Shown here: piece by piece, positions 1-8,660 of the stretch
Numbering within the stretch: position 1 is the first letter of the stretch
How the letters are laid out: each line of letters starts with the position of its first letter
From: Lachnospiraceae bacterium
GTDB taxonomy: Bacteria > Bacillota > Clostridia > Lachnospirales > Lachnospiraceae
Length of the DNA: 64,000 bases
NCBI GenBank assembly: GCA_017387565.1
Contig: JAFOEY010000026.1
Coordinates: 24,251 to 88,250 of the forward strand
Reading direction: 5' to 3'
Made by a program: the position numbers and the translations under genes
Notes under the pieces: model-generated
What the model saw: the letters and a program-made list of their open reading frames with translations, nothing else
What the model was told of the DNA's origin: nothing
The model's database searches: none

Positions 1-322
1 ATCCTGTACGAACAAATCCATATACTAATACTGCCGGTATTGCCAAAATCCCCATTCCGGAAAAGTTACTTCCCGCAGCGGTAATTCCATCAGAATACAT
101 TGTTATCAATATAGTTGTTAAAAGACCATAAACAAAAACTACACCAAGCGTTATGAGAATGGTATTTAACCACTTTCCTTCATGATGAATCTTTCTGATA
201 CCAATCCAATTAAGGAAATTGATATATTTTTTTGCAGAAATCAACCACCAGATAAATGGTATGATTAAGAATAGTATTAACTGAAAGATAGCTCCAATTA
301 GTTCCGAAAAAAATACATCCAT
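1..322 (-). CDS. CPBP-type intramembrane protease, N-terminal part (runs off left edge)
   Basis: The reading frame is open from an ATG at 322 to the left edge, giving about 107 residues. The ATG sits six bases after a GGAGG ribosome binding site and one base past the stop of the upstream XRE gene, so the two are probably translationally coupled. Two hydrophobic segments are visible (about residues 8-28 and 55-75), separated by a basic stretch with the FLNWIGIRK-like sequence common near the N terminus of CPBP (Abi) family proteins. The catalytic EExxR and HxxxH-type motifs would lie in the missing part, so the family call rests on N-terminal resemblance only. It could be another polytopic membrane protein. 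Confidence 0.55.
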   Translation of the reverse strand, partial: MDVFFSELIGAIFQLILFLIIPFIWWLISAKKYINFLNWIGIRKIHHEGKWLNTILITLGVVFVYGLLTTILITMYSDGITAAGSNFSGMGILAIPAVLVYGFVRTG

Positions 323-323
323 A

Positions 324-536
324 TCATGCCTCCGGATCATACTCTAAAATATCTCCGGGCTGACAATCTAACGCTTCGCATATCGCTTCCAATGTGGAAA
401 AACGGATAGCACTAATTTTTCCGGTTTTCATTTTAGATAAATTGACATTGCTTACACCGACTTTTTCTGATAAATCTTTTAGAGCAATTTTACGATCAGC
501 CATGACCCGGTCTAATCTAAGAATTATTTTTCCCAT
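324..536 (-). CDS. XRE-family (Cro/CI type) transcriptional regulator
   Basis: A 70-residue protein that is almost entirely one helix-turn-helix domain: LKDLSEKVGVSNVNLSKMKTG forms the HTH core, followed by the usual LEAICEALDCQPGDILEY ending. This is the YozG-like class of short DNA-binding proteins. It lies 18 bases downstream of a DUF2975 membrane protein gene, a recurrent pair in Firmicutes (compare B. subtilis yoaS-yozG), and directly upstream of the partial protease gene. The likely role is local control of this operon. No effector domain is present, so any signal must come from the membrane partner or from the regulator's own level; that is inference. Confidence 0.88.
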   Translation of the reverse strand: MGKIILRLDRVMADRKIALKDLSEKVGVSNVNLSKMKTGKISAIRFSTLEAICEALDCQPGDILEYDPEA

Positions 537-554
537 ATGTCTTACCTTCCTCTA

Positions 555-1268
555 TTATAATGTTTCGTCTGATTCCTGCTGTAACATGGCACCATATTGG
601 AAAATATAAACTAACGCCAGAATGATCAGAACAATAATTAACATATTAATATCTAATGAGATCTGAACATCCATTTTACCATTCAAAATTGAGTTAAACA
701 TAGAATTTGAAATACTGTTTAAAATAACCCACGGAATTAAGGAATATGCAAAATGACGCATTTTTACAATAACATTTTCTTCAAACGGTGACGCACATTC
801 TTTAAATGCTTTGCATAAAAATCCTGCAAAGAATAAAGATACTAAAGTCATGGCAACTGTAACCACTGCTGTGATTAAAGCATATGCCATATCATGTAAA
901 CTAACGGATTGGTTTAATGCTTCGCCCGCTGAAAAAGTAATGGTATTTCCTTCTGCATAAGCCTCTTCCATTGTTATGCTTTTTCCGTTTTCTTCAAATT
1001 TTACACTTCCTCCGTTAAGGCTTTCCCCTTTGTTGATTTTCTCTCTGTCTTCATCAGAAAGAGTCTTTCCGATTGCTTCCATATTTACAATCACAGAACC
1101 ATTGGTTGAACCTTTGAAACAAATAAAATCCTTTGGAATACAAAGGGTAGCAATTGTTCCTGCCATGGCAAAAAGTAATCCTATGATACAGAATACTTTT
1201 GCAATGTTAATAATAATACCTCCGGCTTTACCCATTTTGTTAATTTTTTGAATCGCATTTTCTTTCAT
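555..1268 (-). CDS. DUF2975-family membrane protein
   Basis: About 237 residues. The start at 1268 is chosen because a GGAGG lies just upstream of it; an in-frame ATG at 1289 would put this site inside the gene. Visible features are an N-terminal hydrophobic segment (about residues 20-42), a central extracytoplasmic stretch of about 90 residues, and two or three further membrane segments. The stretch KECASPFEENVIVKMRHFAY and the ending FQYGAMLQQESDETL are typical of DUF2975 proteins. It is the first gene of an operon with the XRE regulator. Function is unknown; a membrane partner for the small regulator is plausible. Confidence 0.8.
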   Translation of the reverse strand: MKENAIQKINKMGKAGGIIINIAKVFCIIGLLFAMAGTIATLCIPKDFICFKGSTNGSVIVNMEAIGKTLSDEDREKINKGESLNGGSVKFEENGKSITMEEAYAEGNTITFSAGEALNQSVSLHDMAYALITAVVTVAMTLVSLFFAGFLCKAFKECASPFEENVIVKMRHFAYSLIPWVILNSISNSMFNSILNGKMDVQISLDINMLIIVLIILALVYIFQYGAMLQQESDETL

Positions 1269-1400
1269 GATCTCATCCTCCATAATCATTCATCTTGCGA
1301 CAGTTTTATACTGTCTCTATGATCTCGTCCGGATCATTTTACATTGATAGTAAATTAATGTGTGATAAAAAATAATTAATTAATGTTTATCGTTAATTTT

Positions 1401-1428
1401 ATTATACGCACTAATTTTCATTTGTCAA
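1401..1428 (-). promoter_or_regulatory. Near-consensus sigma-A promoter of the DUF2975-XRE operon
   Basis: Read on the minus strand there is TTGACA (1428-1423), a 16-base spacer and TATAAT (1406-1401). Two copies of AAACATTAATT in opposite orientation flank it (1378-1388 and 1444-1454). These could be operator half-sites for the XRE protein encoded downstream; that link is inference. Confidence 0.7.
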
Positions 1429-1509
1429 CAATAAATTATCGAAAAACATTAATTTATTTATGATTTATGTTTTTTTAGATAAAATACAAATTAATTATGA
1501 TAAAGAAAA

Positions 1510-1550
1510 AAGGACGAATCCCCGCATGAAACGGCAAATCATTCGTCCTT
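1510..1550 (-). terminator. Intrinsic terminator after the FecR-domain gene
   Basis: A perfect 10-bp stem (AAGGACGAAT with ATTCGTCCTT) encloses a 21-base loop. On the minus strand it is followed by a run of six T. It lies 16 bases past the stop of the gene at 1566-2675. Confidence 0.8.
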
Positions 1551-1565
1551 ATAATACCTACTAAA

Positions 1566-2675
1566 TTATTCAGCTAATACTAATTTTCCATAAAAATAGA
1601 ATCTAACTCCATTCAAATATTCGTAATAATTATATCCATCTTTTCCTTCCACGAATTTTATTTCAGAAAAATAATATGATACATCATCTAGCGAACGATC
1701 TTTTAAAGATTGTGAACCAATACTCATATACATCATTACATTTGAAATAAAAAATTTATGTTTTTTGCCATCTGTTCCGTCAACTGTCATCTCACTTGAA
1801 AACCAGTCAGTTATATCCTCACCCGGATAACTAAAACCAGATTTCGAATCTAACAGTACTTTAAATGCTTCGTCTTTATTATTCTCATAAAACAAATTTA
1901 TTTCATCTAAATGTTCTTCAATCGTATTTTCTTGCTGATCAATAAAAGTATCATCTATTAGAACTTCTTTATTGTCAGAAGGTCCTTTCCTATAAATAGC
2001 TTCATATGTTTGATAATTTTCTCTATTAACATATGCTCTCGTAATATGATATGATGCCTCCTTATAAGTTTCGCCTTCTTTTAACCCCAACAATATTGCC
2101 TTTGCACCGGTATCATCTATTTGTATTTCATCGCCCCGATTAAGAATAAAGGTTTCTCCATTACTTTCTACCCATACAGTTCCTTCGCTTACATTTACAT
2201 ATGTGTAATTTTTGTCTTTATTATAGTATGTATAAAACTGTGTCCCTCTCACTGACATGGTTGCATTTGGCGTATTTACAATAAAACTGGATTTTTCCGG
2301 CAACTTATTCTCAATGTTAAAATCTATGTATCCATATAAAAGTTCAATCGTAATATTTCCATTATCTTCTTTTCCCTTCGCATGGACAATAAAACTTGAG
2401 CTACCAGAAACAGCCATGTGCTTGTCTTCGTCTGCAAGTAACTCAATGGTTGCTTTTTCGTCTGAGGTAATCTTATCCTCCGGCTCTAATTGAAGATCTT
2501 CAAATACTTCAAATTCTTTTTCTTGTCTGTTAATAATAACATTTCCAGTGTAATTTACAATTTTTATAATTCGATAACTTTCTTGCTTATAAAATAATAA
2601 AAATAAGGCACACAAAAGCAAAACGACTACTATAACAGATACCAATATCAATGTTTTTCTTTTTTTATCCATCAT
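1566..2675 (-). CDS. FecR-domain membrane-anchored protein
   Basis: 369 residues. A single N-terminal membrane anchor (about residues 8-30, very hydrophobic) is followed by an extracellular FecR-like domain (about 35-190) containing the signature NTPNATMSVRGTQFYTYY, and then by about 170 unrecognised residues. Start is set by GAGG upstream of the tandem ATGs. In Gram-negative bacteria FecR domains transmit iron-siderophore signals to ECF sigma factors; in Firmicutes similar domains occur in cell-surface proteins without a known sigma partner. No sigma factor gene is next to it here, so a signalling role is not supported. It is transcribed alone, with a terminator downstream. Confidence 0.72.
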   Translation of the reverse strand: MMDKKRKTLILVSVIVVVLLLCALFLLFYKQESYRIIKIVNYTGNVIINRQEKEFEVFEDLQLEPEDKITSDEKATIELLADEDKHMAVSGSSSFIVHAKGKEDNGNITIELLYGYIDFNIENKLPEKSSFIVNTPNATMSVRGTQFYTYYNKDKNYTYVNVSEGTVWVESNGETFILNRGDEIQIDDTGAKAILLGLKEGETYKEASYHITRAYVNRENYQTYEAIYRKGPSDNKEVLIDDTFIDQQENTIEEHLDEINLFYENNKDEAFKVLLDSKSGFSYPGEDITDWFSSEMTVDGTDGKKHKFFISNVMMYMSIGSQSLKDRSLDDVSYYFSEIKFVEGKDGYNYYEYLNGVRFYFYGKLVLAE

Positions 2676-2761
2676 AATTCCTCTTTTATTGTTAAGTACA
2701 TGTCAAAAGTACACTTCTGATGACAATGAACACCTCTTATGCCAAAAGGATCGTCCCAAAA

Positions 2762-4000
2762 TTAACCATACAGATATTTTTCCTGCTCAGGTGTTAGAAC
2801 ATCAATCTGTTTTCCTAAGAAATTCAACTTGCGAACGGCAACATCGCGATCAACTTCTTCCGGAACATCAATCAGTTTTTCTGTAAGCTCAGCTCCTTTT
2901 TCTACCAGATATTTAGCAGAAAGAGCCTGAATGGCAAAACTCATATCCATGATTTCGGCAGGATGTCCGTCACCACAAGCTAAGTTTACAAGTCTTCCTT
3001 CTCCCAAAACGCAAAGAGTATTTCCATTTGATAAAGTATAACCAATAATATTTTTTCTCATTTCTTTGGAAGATACCGCAATTTCACGAAGTCTTGCCAT
3101 ATCAATTTCACAATCAAAATGACCGGCATTGCAAAGAATGGCTCCGTCTTTCATTTCCATAAAATCTTCTTCATCGATGACTTTGTCACAACCGGTAACG
3201 GTCACAAAGAAATCTCCGTATTTTGCAGCTTCCTTCATAGGCATAACATCAAAACCGTCCATAACGGCTTCGATCGCCTTAACCGGATCAATTTCGGTAA
3301 CAATAACACGTGCACCAAGCCCTTTTGCACGCATCGCAGTTCCCTTTCCACACCAGCCGTATCCGGCAACAACTACAATCTTGCCGGCAACAATCAGGTT
3401 GGTTGTACGATTGATGCCGTCCCATACGGACTGACCTGTACCATAACGATTATCAAAGAAATGCTTACACTGTGCATTGTTTACGCGAACCATGGGAAAT
3501 TGTAATTTTCCGGCTTTATTCATTGCTTCCAAACGAATAATTCCGGTCGTTGTCTCCTCACATCCACCGATTACCTGAGGAATCAAATCTGTAAATTCAG
3601 TATGCATCATATTTACCAGATCGCCGCCGTCATCAATGATGATATTGGGACCGATTTTTAATACTTCCCGGATATGGTGATTGTATTCTTCATCCGTCGC
3701 ATCATACCATGCATGTACCTCTAATCCTGCTGCCACCAAAGCTGCTGCCACATCATCCTGTGTGGATAAAGGATTGGAACCGGTCACATACATTTCGGCT
3801 CCGCCGGCTTTTAAAACCTTGCAAAGGTATGCTGTCTTTGCTTCCAGATGAACGGATAATGCAATTTTTTTGCCTGTAAAGGGTTTTGTTTGCTCAAATT
3901 CTGCTTCCAAAGTGCGAAGAAGATCACAATTTCTTTTTACCCATTCTATTTTTTGTTCTCCGCTCTTTGCTAAGTTAATGTCTCTGATTTCGCTACTCAT
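2762..4000 (-). CDS. ahcY: Adenosylhomocysteinase (S-adenosylhomocysteine hydrolase)
   Basis: Reversibly splits S-adenosylhomocysteine into adenosine and homocysteine with bound NAD, clearing the inhibitory product of methyl transfer. The 412-residue protein has the NAD-binding GYGWCGKGTA loop (about 215), the DDGGDLVNMMHTEF segment, and the catalytic-region stretch KHFFDNRYGTGQSVWDGI. The ATG at 4000 is chosen because GGAGG lies 5-9 bases upstream; an upstream GTG at 4012 overlaps that site. Length is normal for bacterial enzymes. Many Firmicutes use the Pfs-LuxS route instead, so this marks the AhcY branch. No SAH riboswitch was recognised upstream. Confidence 0.95.
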   Translation of the reverse strand: MSSEIRDINLAKSGEQKIEWVKRNCDLLRTLEAEFEQTKPFTGKKIALSVHLEAKTAYLCKVLKAGGAEMYVTGSNPLSTQDDVAAALVAAGLEVHAWYDATDEEYNHHIREVLKIGPNIIIDDGGDLVNMMHTEFTDLIPQVIGGCEETTTGIIRLEAMNKAGKLQFPMVRVNNAQCKHFFDNRYGTGQSVWDGINRTTNLIVAGKIVVVAGYGWCGKGTAMRAKGLGARVIVTEIDPVKAIEAVMDGFDVMPMKEAAKYGDFFVTVTGCDKVIDEEDFMEMKDGAILCNAGHFDCEIDMARLREIAVSSKEMRKNIIGYTLSNGNTLCVLGEGRLVNLACGDGHPAEIMDMSFAIQALSAKYLVEKGAELTEKLIDVPEEVDRDVAVRKLNFLGKQIDVLTPEQEKYLYG

Positions 4001-4127
4001 TTTATCCTCCACTACTAATTATAAAATTGAACTTTACTTTCTTTGTATACTAATCATTTTATAGAATCTTTTTGTTACTATAACATATACCGGTTATGAA
4101 ATATACCAATTTATAGATGATATTGGA

Positions 4128-4176
4128 TTAAAAGATATTTTGTCCCATAACACCTACAGATTGCTTGCACACTTAG
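4128..4176 (+). repeat. Degenerate copy of the 29.6-kb structured repeat
   Basis: Aligned by eye to 29603-29651, about three quarters of positions agree, including AATTTTG-like and GATTGCT..GCACACTT-like cores (here AAAGATATTTTGTCCCATAA followed by CAGATTGCTTGCACACTT). The right-hand part of the element is not clearly preserved. Confidence 0.45.
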
Positions 4177-4479
4177 TTTATCTTTTCTGTACCATACTGA
4201 CAAGGGGAATTTTTTCATTTTCTTACATTTCTCCCAATTTTCAATTCTATTTTTAATTGTTTTTGTGCTTTTTAACAAAAAGTAGCTGCGTGCCCGTGAA
4301 CACTCTCACGAAAACAAAGTCAAAAGGCATTCTTTTTTCTACACTTATTATACAAAATGCCCATAAAATACAATTATTTTCGTATTAGTTGTAATTTGAT
4401 TTTCTCCTCGATATGAATTATGATACAGAAAAGTTGAGATATTAACAAACACACACACTTTCAATTTAAAACCCAAACC

Positions 4480-4526
4480 AAAGTAAAGTTTCGGCGTCAA
4501 TCATTAGATTGACGCCGATTTACTTT
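4480..4526 (-). terminator. Intrinsic terminator of the dehydrogenase gene
   Basis: Strong hairpin with core stem CGGCGTCAAT and ATTGACGCCG around a 6-base loop, extended by AAAGTAAA/TTTACTTT arms. It lies directly after the stop of the gene at 4547-5503; the T-rich tail on the minus strand is moderate. Confidence 0.65.
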
Positions 4527-4546
4527 ATATTGCTTTATTAATCATT

Positions 4547-5503
4547 TCACATATTCACTATATTTCTTTTTTCTCCGTTTAAAAAGGCTTTTATATTTTT
4601 ATATACTTCTATGGCAAGCCGGGTTCTGGATTCGGTACTTGCCCATGCCATGTGAGGAGTGATAATCAGTTTTTCACTGTCTTTGATTTTACTAAGAGGA
4701 TTCTCATCCGTAATCGGCTCTTTTTCCAAAACATCCAGTCCGGCTGCATATATTTCTTCTTCTGTCAATGCTCTGTATAAATCCGCATTATTAATAACCG
4801 GACCTCTTGCCACATTTAAAAGAATCGCAGTCTTTTTCATTTTTTTCATGGCGCTATAATCAATGAGATTTTTCGTCAAATCTGATAAAGGACAATGGAC
4901 AGAAATAAAGTCACAGGTTTCCAGCAATTCATCAAACTCTACACGTTTATACTCCTGATTGCTATTTTTTCCTGTCACCGAATAATATACAACTTCACAG
5001 CCAAAGGCTTTTGCAATCTTAGCAGTCTTTTTACCGATATTTCCCAGACCGACAATTCCCCATCTTTTTCCTTCCAGTTCCAAAAATGGTTTGTCGAAAT
5101 TGGAAAAACGATCCTGTGATGCATAGGTACCGGACTTCACATAGTTATCATAATAAGGAAGTCTTTCCAATAAATAGAGGGCCATGGCAAACGTATGCTG
5201 TGCAACGGCAGGAGTAGAATAATCAACTACATTGGCAACGGCAATTCCTCTTTTTTTGCAATATTCCAAATCAACATTGTCATATCCTGTTGCAAACTCA
5301 CAAATGAGCTTAACATTGGGTGCGTCCTTCATGCTCTCCTCATCAAGTCTTGCCTTATTTGCGATGACAATATCTGCATCTTTAATCCGCTCTGCCACTT
5401 CATGAACCGTATTTCCATAATAAGTCACATTGCCAAATTCTTTATAAATCGTAAGATCAATATCTAAACCGATACTGTTTTGTTCCAATACTACAATATT
5501 CAT
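4547..5503 (-). CDS. D-isomer-specific 2-hydroxyacid dehydrogenase
   Basis: 318 residues, two-domain D-2-hydroxyacid dehydrogenase fold. The dinucleotide-binding GLGNIGKKTAKIA lies at about 150-162. The catalytic Arg is in LLNVARGPVINN, Glu in VLEKEP and His in ITPHMAWAS. The segment after the second beta strand reads VVYYSVTGKN and lacks the Asp usual in strictly NAD-dependent enzymes, so NADPH use is possible. The closest named activities are hydroxypyruvate/glyoxylate reductase or glycerate dehydrogenase; the substrate cannot be fixed from sequence. GAGGAG upstream sets the start. It has its own terminator and is a single-gene unit. Confidence 0.88.
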   Translation of the reverse strand: MNIVVLEQNSIGLDIDLTIYKEFGNVTYYGNTVHEVAERIKDADIVIANKARLDEESMKDAPNVKLICEFATGYDNVDLEYCKKRGIAVANVVDYSTPAVAQHTFAMALYLLERLPYYDNYVKSGTYASQDRFSNFDKPFLELEGKRWGIVGLGNIGKKTAKIAKAFGCEVVYYSVTGKNSNQEYKRVEFDELLETCDFISVHCPLSDLTKNLIDYSAMKKMKKTAILLNVARGPVINNADLYRALTEEEIYAAGLDVLEKEPITDENPLSKIKDSEKLIITPHMAWASTESRTRLAIEVYKNIKAFLNGEKRNIVNM

Positions 5504-5607
5504 AATCTGTCTCCTCTTTCAAATAATAGTCATAATAATCAAATCTATGATTCCAAAATCATAAACATCCGATTTTCCCACGAAACTATTCTAAAATAGA
5601 TGAGCCC

Positions 5608-5636
5608 TTGAAATCAATAGAATTATTCGGTATAAT
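5608..5636 (+). promoter_or_regulatory. Promoter of glucose-6-phosphate isomerase
   Basis: TTGAAA (5608-5613), 17-base spacer, TATAAT (5631-5636). It leaves a leader of about 130 bases before the ribosome binding site, which contains small hairpins (for example GTAGTATTACTAC near 5646). Confidence 0.75.
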
Positions 5637-5773
5637 TTCAAATGGTTGTAGTATTACTACCTTATAATAATACAATCACTGAACATCTCATATCGGTGCC
5701 CGGTGTGTAAACACCTGCAACACATTATTTGAATGTTGAAACAATTTTTAACAAATATAAGGAGGAACCAATC

Positions 5774-7357
5774 ATGGTTAAATGGAACAATCTTGATACT
5801 CTGAGCTCATACAAAAGCCTTGTTGCCAAAAAGGGCAGTGTAGATCTCGTTGATGTCATGTCAGGCGAAAACGGTGCAACCCGTGCAAAGACTTACAGTG
5901 TGCCGATGGCAGGCGGCATGGTTTACAATTATGCTGCAAAAGCCGTTGATGATGCAATCTTAGAAGACCTTGCTGCATTGGCAAAAGAAGCTGAGCTTGT
6001 TGATAAATTTGAAGCTCTTTACAATGGAGAAGTCATTAATACAGGTGAAAAACGTCTTGTTTTACATCATATGTGCCGTGGCCAGCTTGGTAATGCAGTT
6101 ACCGCTGACGGTGTTGACAAACGTACTTTCTACACAACACAGCAGGAAAAAATCGCAGAATTTGCAAACAAAGTTCATGCAGGTGAAATTACAAATGCTG
6201 CAGGTGAGAAATTCACTACCGTTGTCCAAATCGGTATTGGCGGTTCTGATTTAGGTCCCCGTGCCATCTACTTAGCACTGGAAAACTGGGCAAAGAAAAA
6301 CAATACATTTAAAATGGAAGCAAAATTCATCAGTAATGTAGATCCTGATGATGCAGCTGCCGTATTAAATTCTATCGATGTTGCTCATTCCATTTTTGTA
6401 CTGGTTTCCAAATCAGGTACAACACTTGAAACACTGACTAACGAATCCTTCGTAAAAGACGCTTTGGCAAAAGCAGGTCTTGATGCTTCAAAGCATATGA
6501 TTGCCGTTACCAGTGAAACATCTCCTCTTGCTAAGAGTGATGACTATCTTGCCGCATTCTTTATGGATGACTATATCGGCGGTCGTTTTTCATCTTCTTC
6601 TGCAGTTGGCGGTGCCGTATTGTCATTGGCATTTGGTCCCGAGGTATTTGCACAGTTCTTAAACGGTGCAGCTGAGGCTGATAAACTTGCCACCAATAAG
6701 AATTTATTAGAAAATCCCGCATTACTGGATGCACTGATTGGTGTATATGAAAGAAATGTTTTAGGTTATCCTTGTACTGCAGTTTTACCATACTCACAGG
6801 CATTAAGCCGTTTCCCTGCACACTTACAGCAGTTAGATATGGAATCCAACGGTAAATCTGTTAACCGTTTTGGTGATCCCATCGACTATGTAACAGGACC
6901 TATTATCTTTGGTGAACCCGGTACAAACGGTCAGCATTCTTTCTATCAGCTGTTACATCAGGGAACCGATATTGTTCCGTTACAGTTTATCGGCTTTAAA
7001 AACAGTCAGATCGGTACAGATGTTGACATTCAGGGAAGCACCAGCCAGCAGAAATTATGTGCTAACGTAGCCGCTCAGATTGTTGCTTTCGCATGTGGTA
7101 AAAAAGATGAAAACAACAATAAGAACTTTGCAGGCGCTCGTCCTTCCAGCATCATTATCGGTGATCAGTTAACTCCCGAAACTGTTGGTGCTTTATTATC
7201 ACACTTTGAAAACAAAGTTATGTTCCAGGGATTTGTATGGAACATCAACAGCTTTGACCAGGAAGGTGTTCAGCTTGGTAAAGTACTTGCAAAACGCGTA
7301 CTGGCACATGACACAGACGGAGCATTAAAAGTATTTAGTGATTTATTAAATATCTAA
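5774..7357 (+). CDS. pgi: Glucose-6-phosphate isomerase
   Basis: Interconverts glucose-6-phosphate and fructose-6-phosphate in glycolysis; cytoplasmic. 527 residues. Family marks in order: GIGGSDLGPRA (about 155), the phosphate-binding SKSGTTLETLTNE (about 213), MESNGKSVNRFG with the catalytic Glu, GTNGQHSFYQLLHQ with the active-site His, and NINSFDQEGVQLGK near the C terminus with the catalytic Lys. The ATG at 5774 follows AGGAGG by eight bases; an upstream in-frame ATG at 5729 lacks such a site. Single-gene unit with its own promoter and a strong terminator. Confidence 0.96.
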   Translation: MVKWNNLDTLSSYKSLVAKKGSVDLVDVMSGENGATRAKTYSVPMAGGMVYNYAAKAVDDAILEDLAALAKEAELVDKFEALYNGEVINTGEKRLVLHHMCRGQLGNAVTADGVDKRTFYTTQQEKIAEFANKVHAGEITNAAGEKFTTVVQIGIGGSDLGPRAIYLALENWAKKNNTFKMEAKFISNVDPDDAAAVLNSIDVAHSIFVLVSKSGTTLETLTNESFVKDALAKAGLDASKHMIAVTSETSPLAKSDDYLAAFFMDDYIGGRFSSSSAVGGAVLSLAFGPEVFAQFLNGAAEADKLATNKNLLENPALLDALIGVYERNVLGYPCTAVLPYSQALSRFPAHLQQLDMESNGKSVNRFGDPIDYVTGPIIFGEPGTNGQHSFYQLLHQGTDIVPLQFIGFKNSQIGTDVDIQGSTSQQKLCANVAAQIVAFACGKKDENNNKNFAGARPSSIIIGDQLTPETVGALLSHFENKVMFQGFVWNINSFDQEGVQLGKVLAKRVLAHDTDGALKVFSDLLNI

Positions 7358-7424
7358 TGAAATATTCATTGCGAATCATTTCATGACGGAAGATATTTCC
7401 TTTCCGTATAAAATATTGTAAGAT

Positions 7425-7457
7425 AGAGCAGAAGTTTTTTCACTTCTGCTCTTTTTT
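7425..7457 (+). terminator. Intrinsic terminator after pgi
   Basis: Stem AGAGCAGAAG with CTTCTGCTCT around an 8-base loop, followed by TTTTTT; 68 bases past the pgi stop. Confidence 0.9.
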
Positions 7458-7490
7458 CGCTCTTTTTTGCTGGAAAAACAGTCATCTATT

Positions 7491-7499
7491 TGATATAAT
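7491..7499 (+). promoter_or_regulatory. Extended -10 promoter upstream of murG
   Basis: TGATATAAT, an extended -10 element, lies 64 bases before the murG start. No good -35 hexamer is seen at 17 bases. Confidence 0.5.
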
Positions 7500-7562
7500 C
7501 AGTGCGTATATGAAATAATAAAAACAAAAATATGATTTACTTGTTTTTAAGGGAGAAAAATT

Positions 7563-8633
7563 ATGAAAAAAATTGTCTTAACCGGTGGCGGGACAGCAGG
7601 TCATGTTACACCAAATATTGCTCTGTTACCCGGGTTAAAAGAATTAGGATATGAAATACATTACATTGGTTCTTATGAAGGTATTGAATCCAAATTAATT
7701 GCTGATTTTGACATTCCCTATTATGGTATTGCAACCGGAAAATTCCGCAGATATCTGGATCCGAAAAACCTGACAGATCCTTTTCGCGTTATCAAAGGCT
7801 ATACAGAAGCAAGAAAAATTTTAAAAGAGATTCAGCCCGATATCGTATTTTCCAAAGGCGGTTATGTATCTGTTCCGGTAGTCAGAGCCGCTGCTTCGTT
7901 GAAGATTCCTTGTATTATTCATGAATCTGATATGACTCCCGGACTGGCAAATAAACTCTGTATTCCGGTAGCTGAAAAAGTATGTTGTAATTTTCCTGAA
8001 ACCATGCAGTATATTCCTGAAGATAAAGCAATCCTTACCGGTTCACCTATCCGGGAGGAGTTATCCAAGGGTAACAAGATTGCAGCCCTGGATTTATGCG
8101 GTTTTGATGCAAATACTCCTGTTATTATGGTAATCGGCGGATCCTTAGGTGCAGCCAATGTCAATAAAGCTGTCAGAGATGCACTTCCGGAATTATTAAA
8201 AGATTTCCAGGTTGTTCACATCTGCGGAAAAGATAAAATAGACAATATGCTGTTAACAACAAAAGGATACAAACAATTTGAATATGTAAAAGCAGAATTA
8301 AAAGATATTTTTGCTATGACTGATGTGGTAATCAGCCGCGCCGGAGCAAATGCCATTTGTGAACTTTTGGCATTAAAAAAACCCAATGTTTTAATTCCGT
8401 TAATGACAGGTAGCCGCGGTGACCAGATTTTAAATGCGAAATCTTTTGAATCTCAAGGCTATTCCAAGGTTTTAATGGAAGATGATATAACCAATCAGCT
8501 TTTGGTTGATACCGTTCACGAATTATATTTTAATAAGCGAACCTATATTGAAGCCATGAGCAACTCTCATCAGCAAAATGCAATTAAGACAATTCTTTCC
8601 TTAATTGAAGAAACTGTTGCAAAAGAAAAATAA
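7563..8633 (+). CDS. murG: UDP-N-acetylglucosamine--N-acetylmuramyl-(pentapeptide) pyrophosphoryl-undecaprenol GlcNAc transferase
   Basis: Adds GlcNAc to lipid I to make lipid II on the cytoplasmic face of the membrane, the last intracellular step of peptidoglycan precursor synthesis. 356 residues, GT-B fold: the N-terminal glycine loop TGGGTAGHVTPN at residues 6-17, SKGGYVSVPVV, the HESDMTPGLANKL segment, GGSLGAANVN opening the C-terminal domain, and the donor-site stretch SRAGANAICELLALKKPNVLIPL. It stands outside any dcw cluster here. GGGAG upstream supports the start. The next gene follows after 27 bases, so the two are likely co-transcribed. Confidence 0.97.
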   Translation: MKKIVLTGGGTAGHVTPNIALLPGLKELGYEIHYIGSYEGIESKLIADFDIPYYGIATGKFRRYLDPKNLTDPFRVIKGYTEARKILKEIQPDIVFSKGGYVSVPVVRAAASLKIPCIIHESDMTPGLANKLCIPVAEKVCCNFPETMQYIPEDKAILTGSPIREELSKGNKIAALDLCGFDANTPVIMVIGGSLGAANVNKAVRDALPELLKDFQVVHICGKDKIDNMLLTTKGYKQFEYVKAELKDIFAMTDVVISRAGANAICELLALKKPNVLIPLMTGSRGDQILNAKSFESQGYSKVLMEDDITNQLLVDTVHELYFNKRTYIEAMSNSHQQNAIKTILSLIEETVAKEK

Positions 8634-8660
8634 TATGCGGTAATGTTGGAGGTATAACAG

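Larger units (their letters stand above)
4001..4546. other. Intergenic region with a degenerate repeat copy and a terminator
   Basis: About 545 bases without a credible gene, AT-rich. It holds the upstream region of ahcY, a degenerate relative of the structured repeat seen at 29.6 kb (4128-4176), and the terminator of the dehydrogenase gene (4480-4526). The stretch between about 4180 and 4475 shows no convincing ORF or RNA. Confidence 0.6.

Noticed and set aside
3119-3505. Plus-strand frames inside ahcY
   Set aside because: Antisense shadows of a certain gene.
4001-4127. Possible SAH riboswitch before ahcY
   Set aside because: No conserved SAH aptamer features seen; only AT-rich promoter-like sequence.
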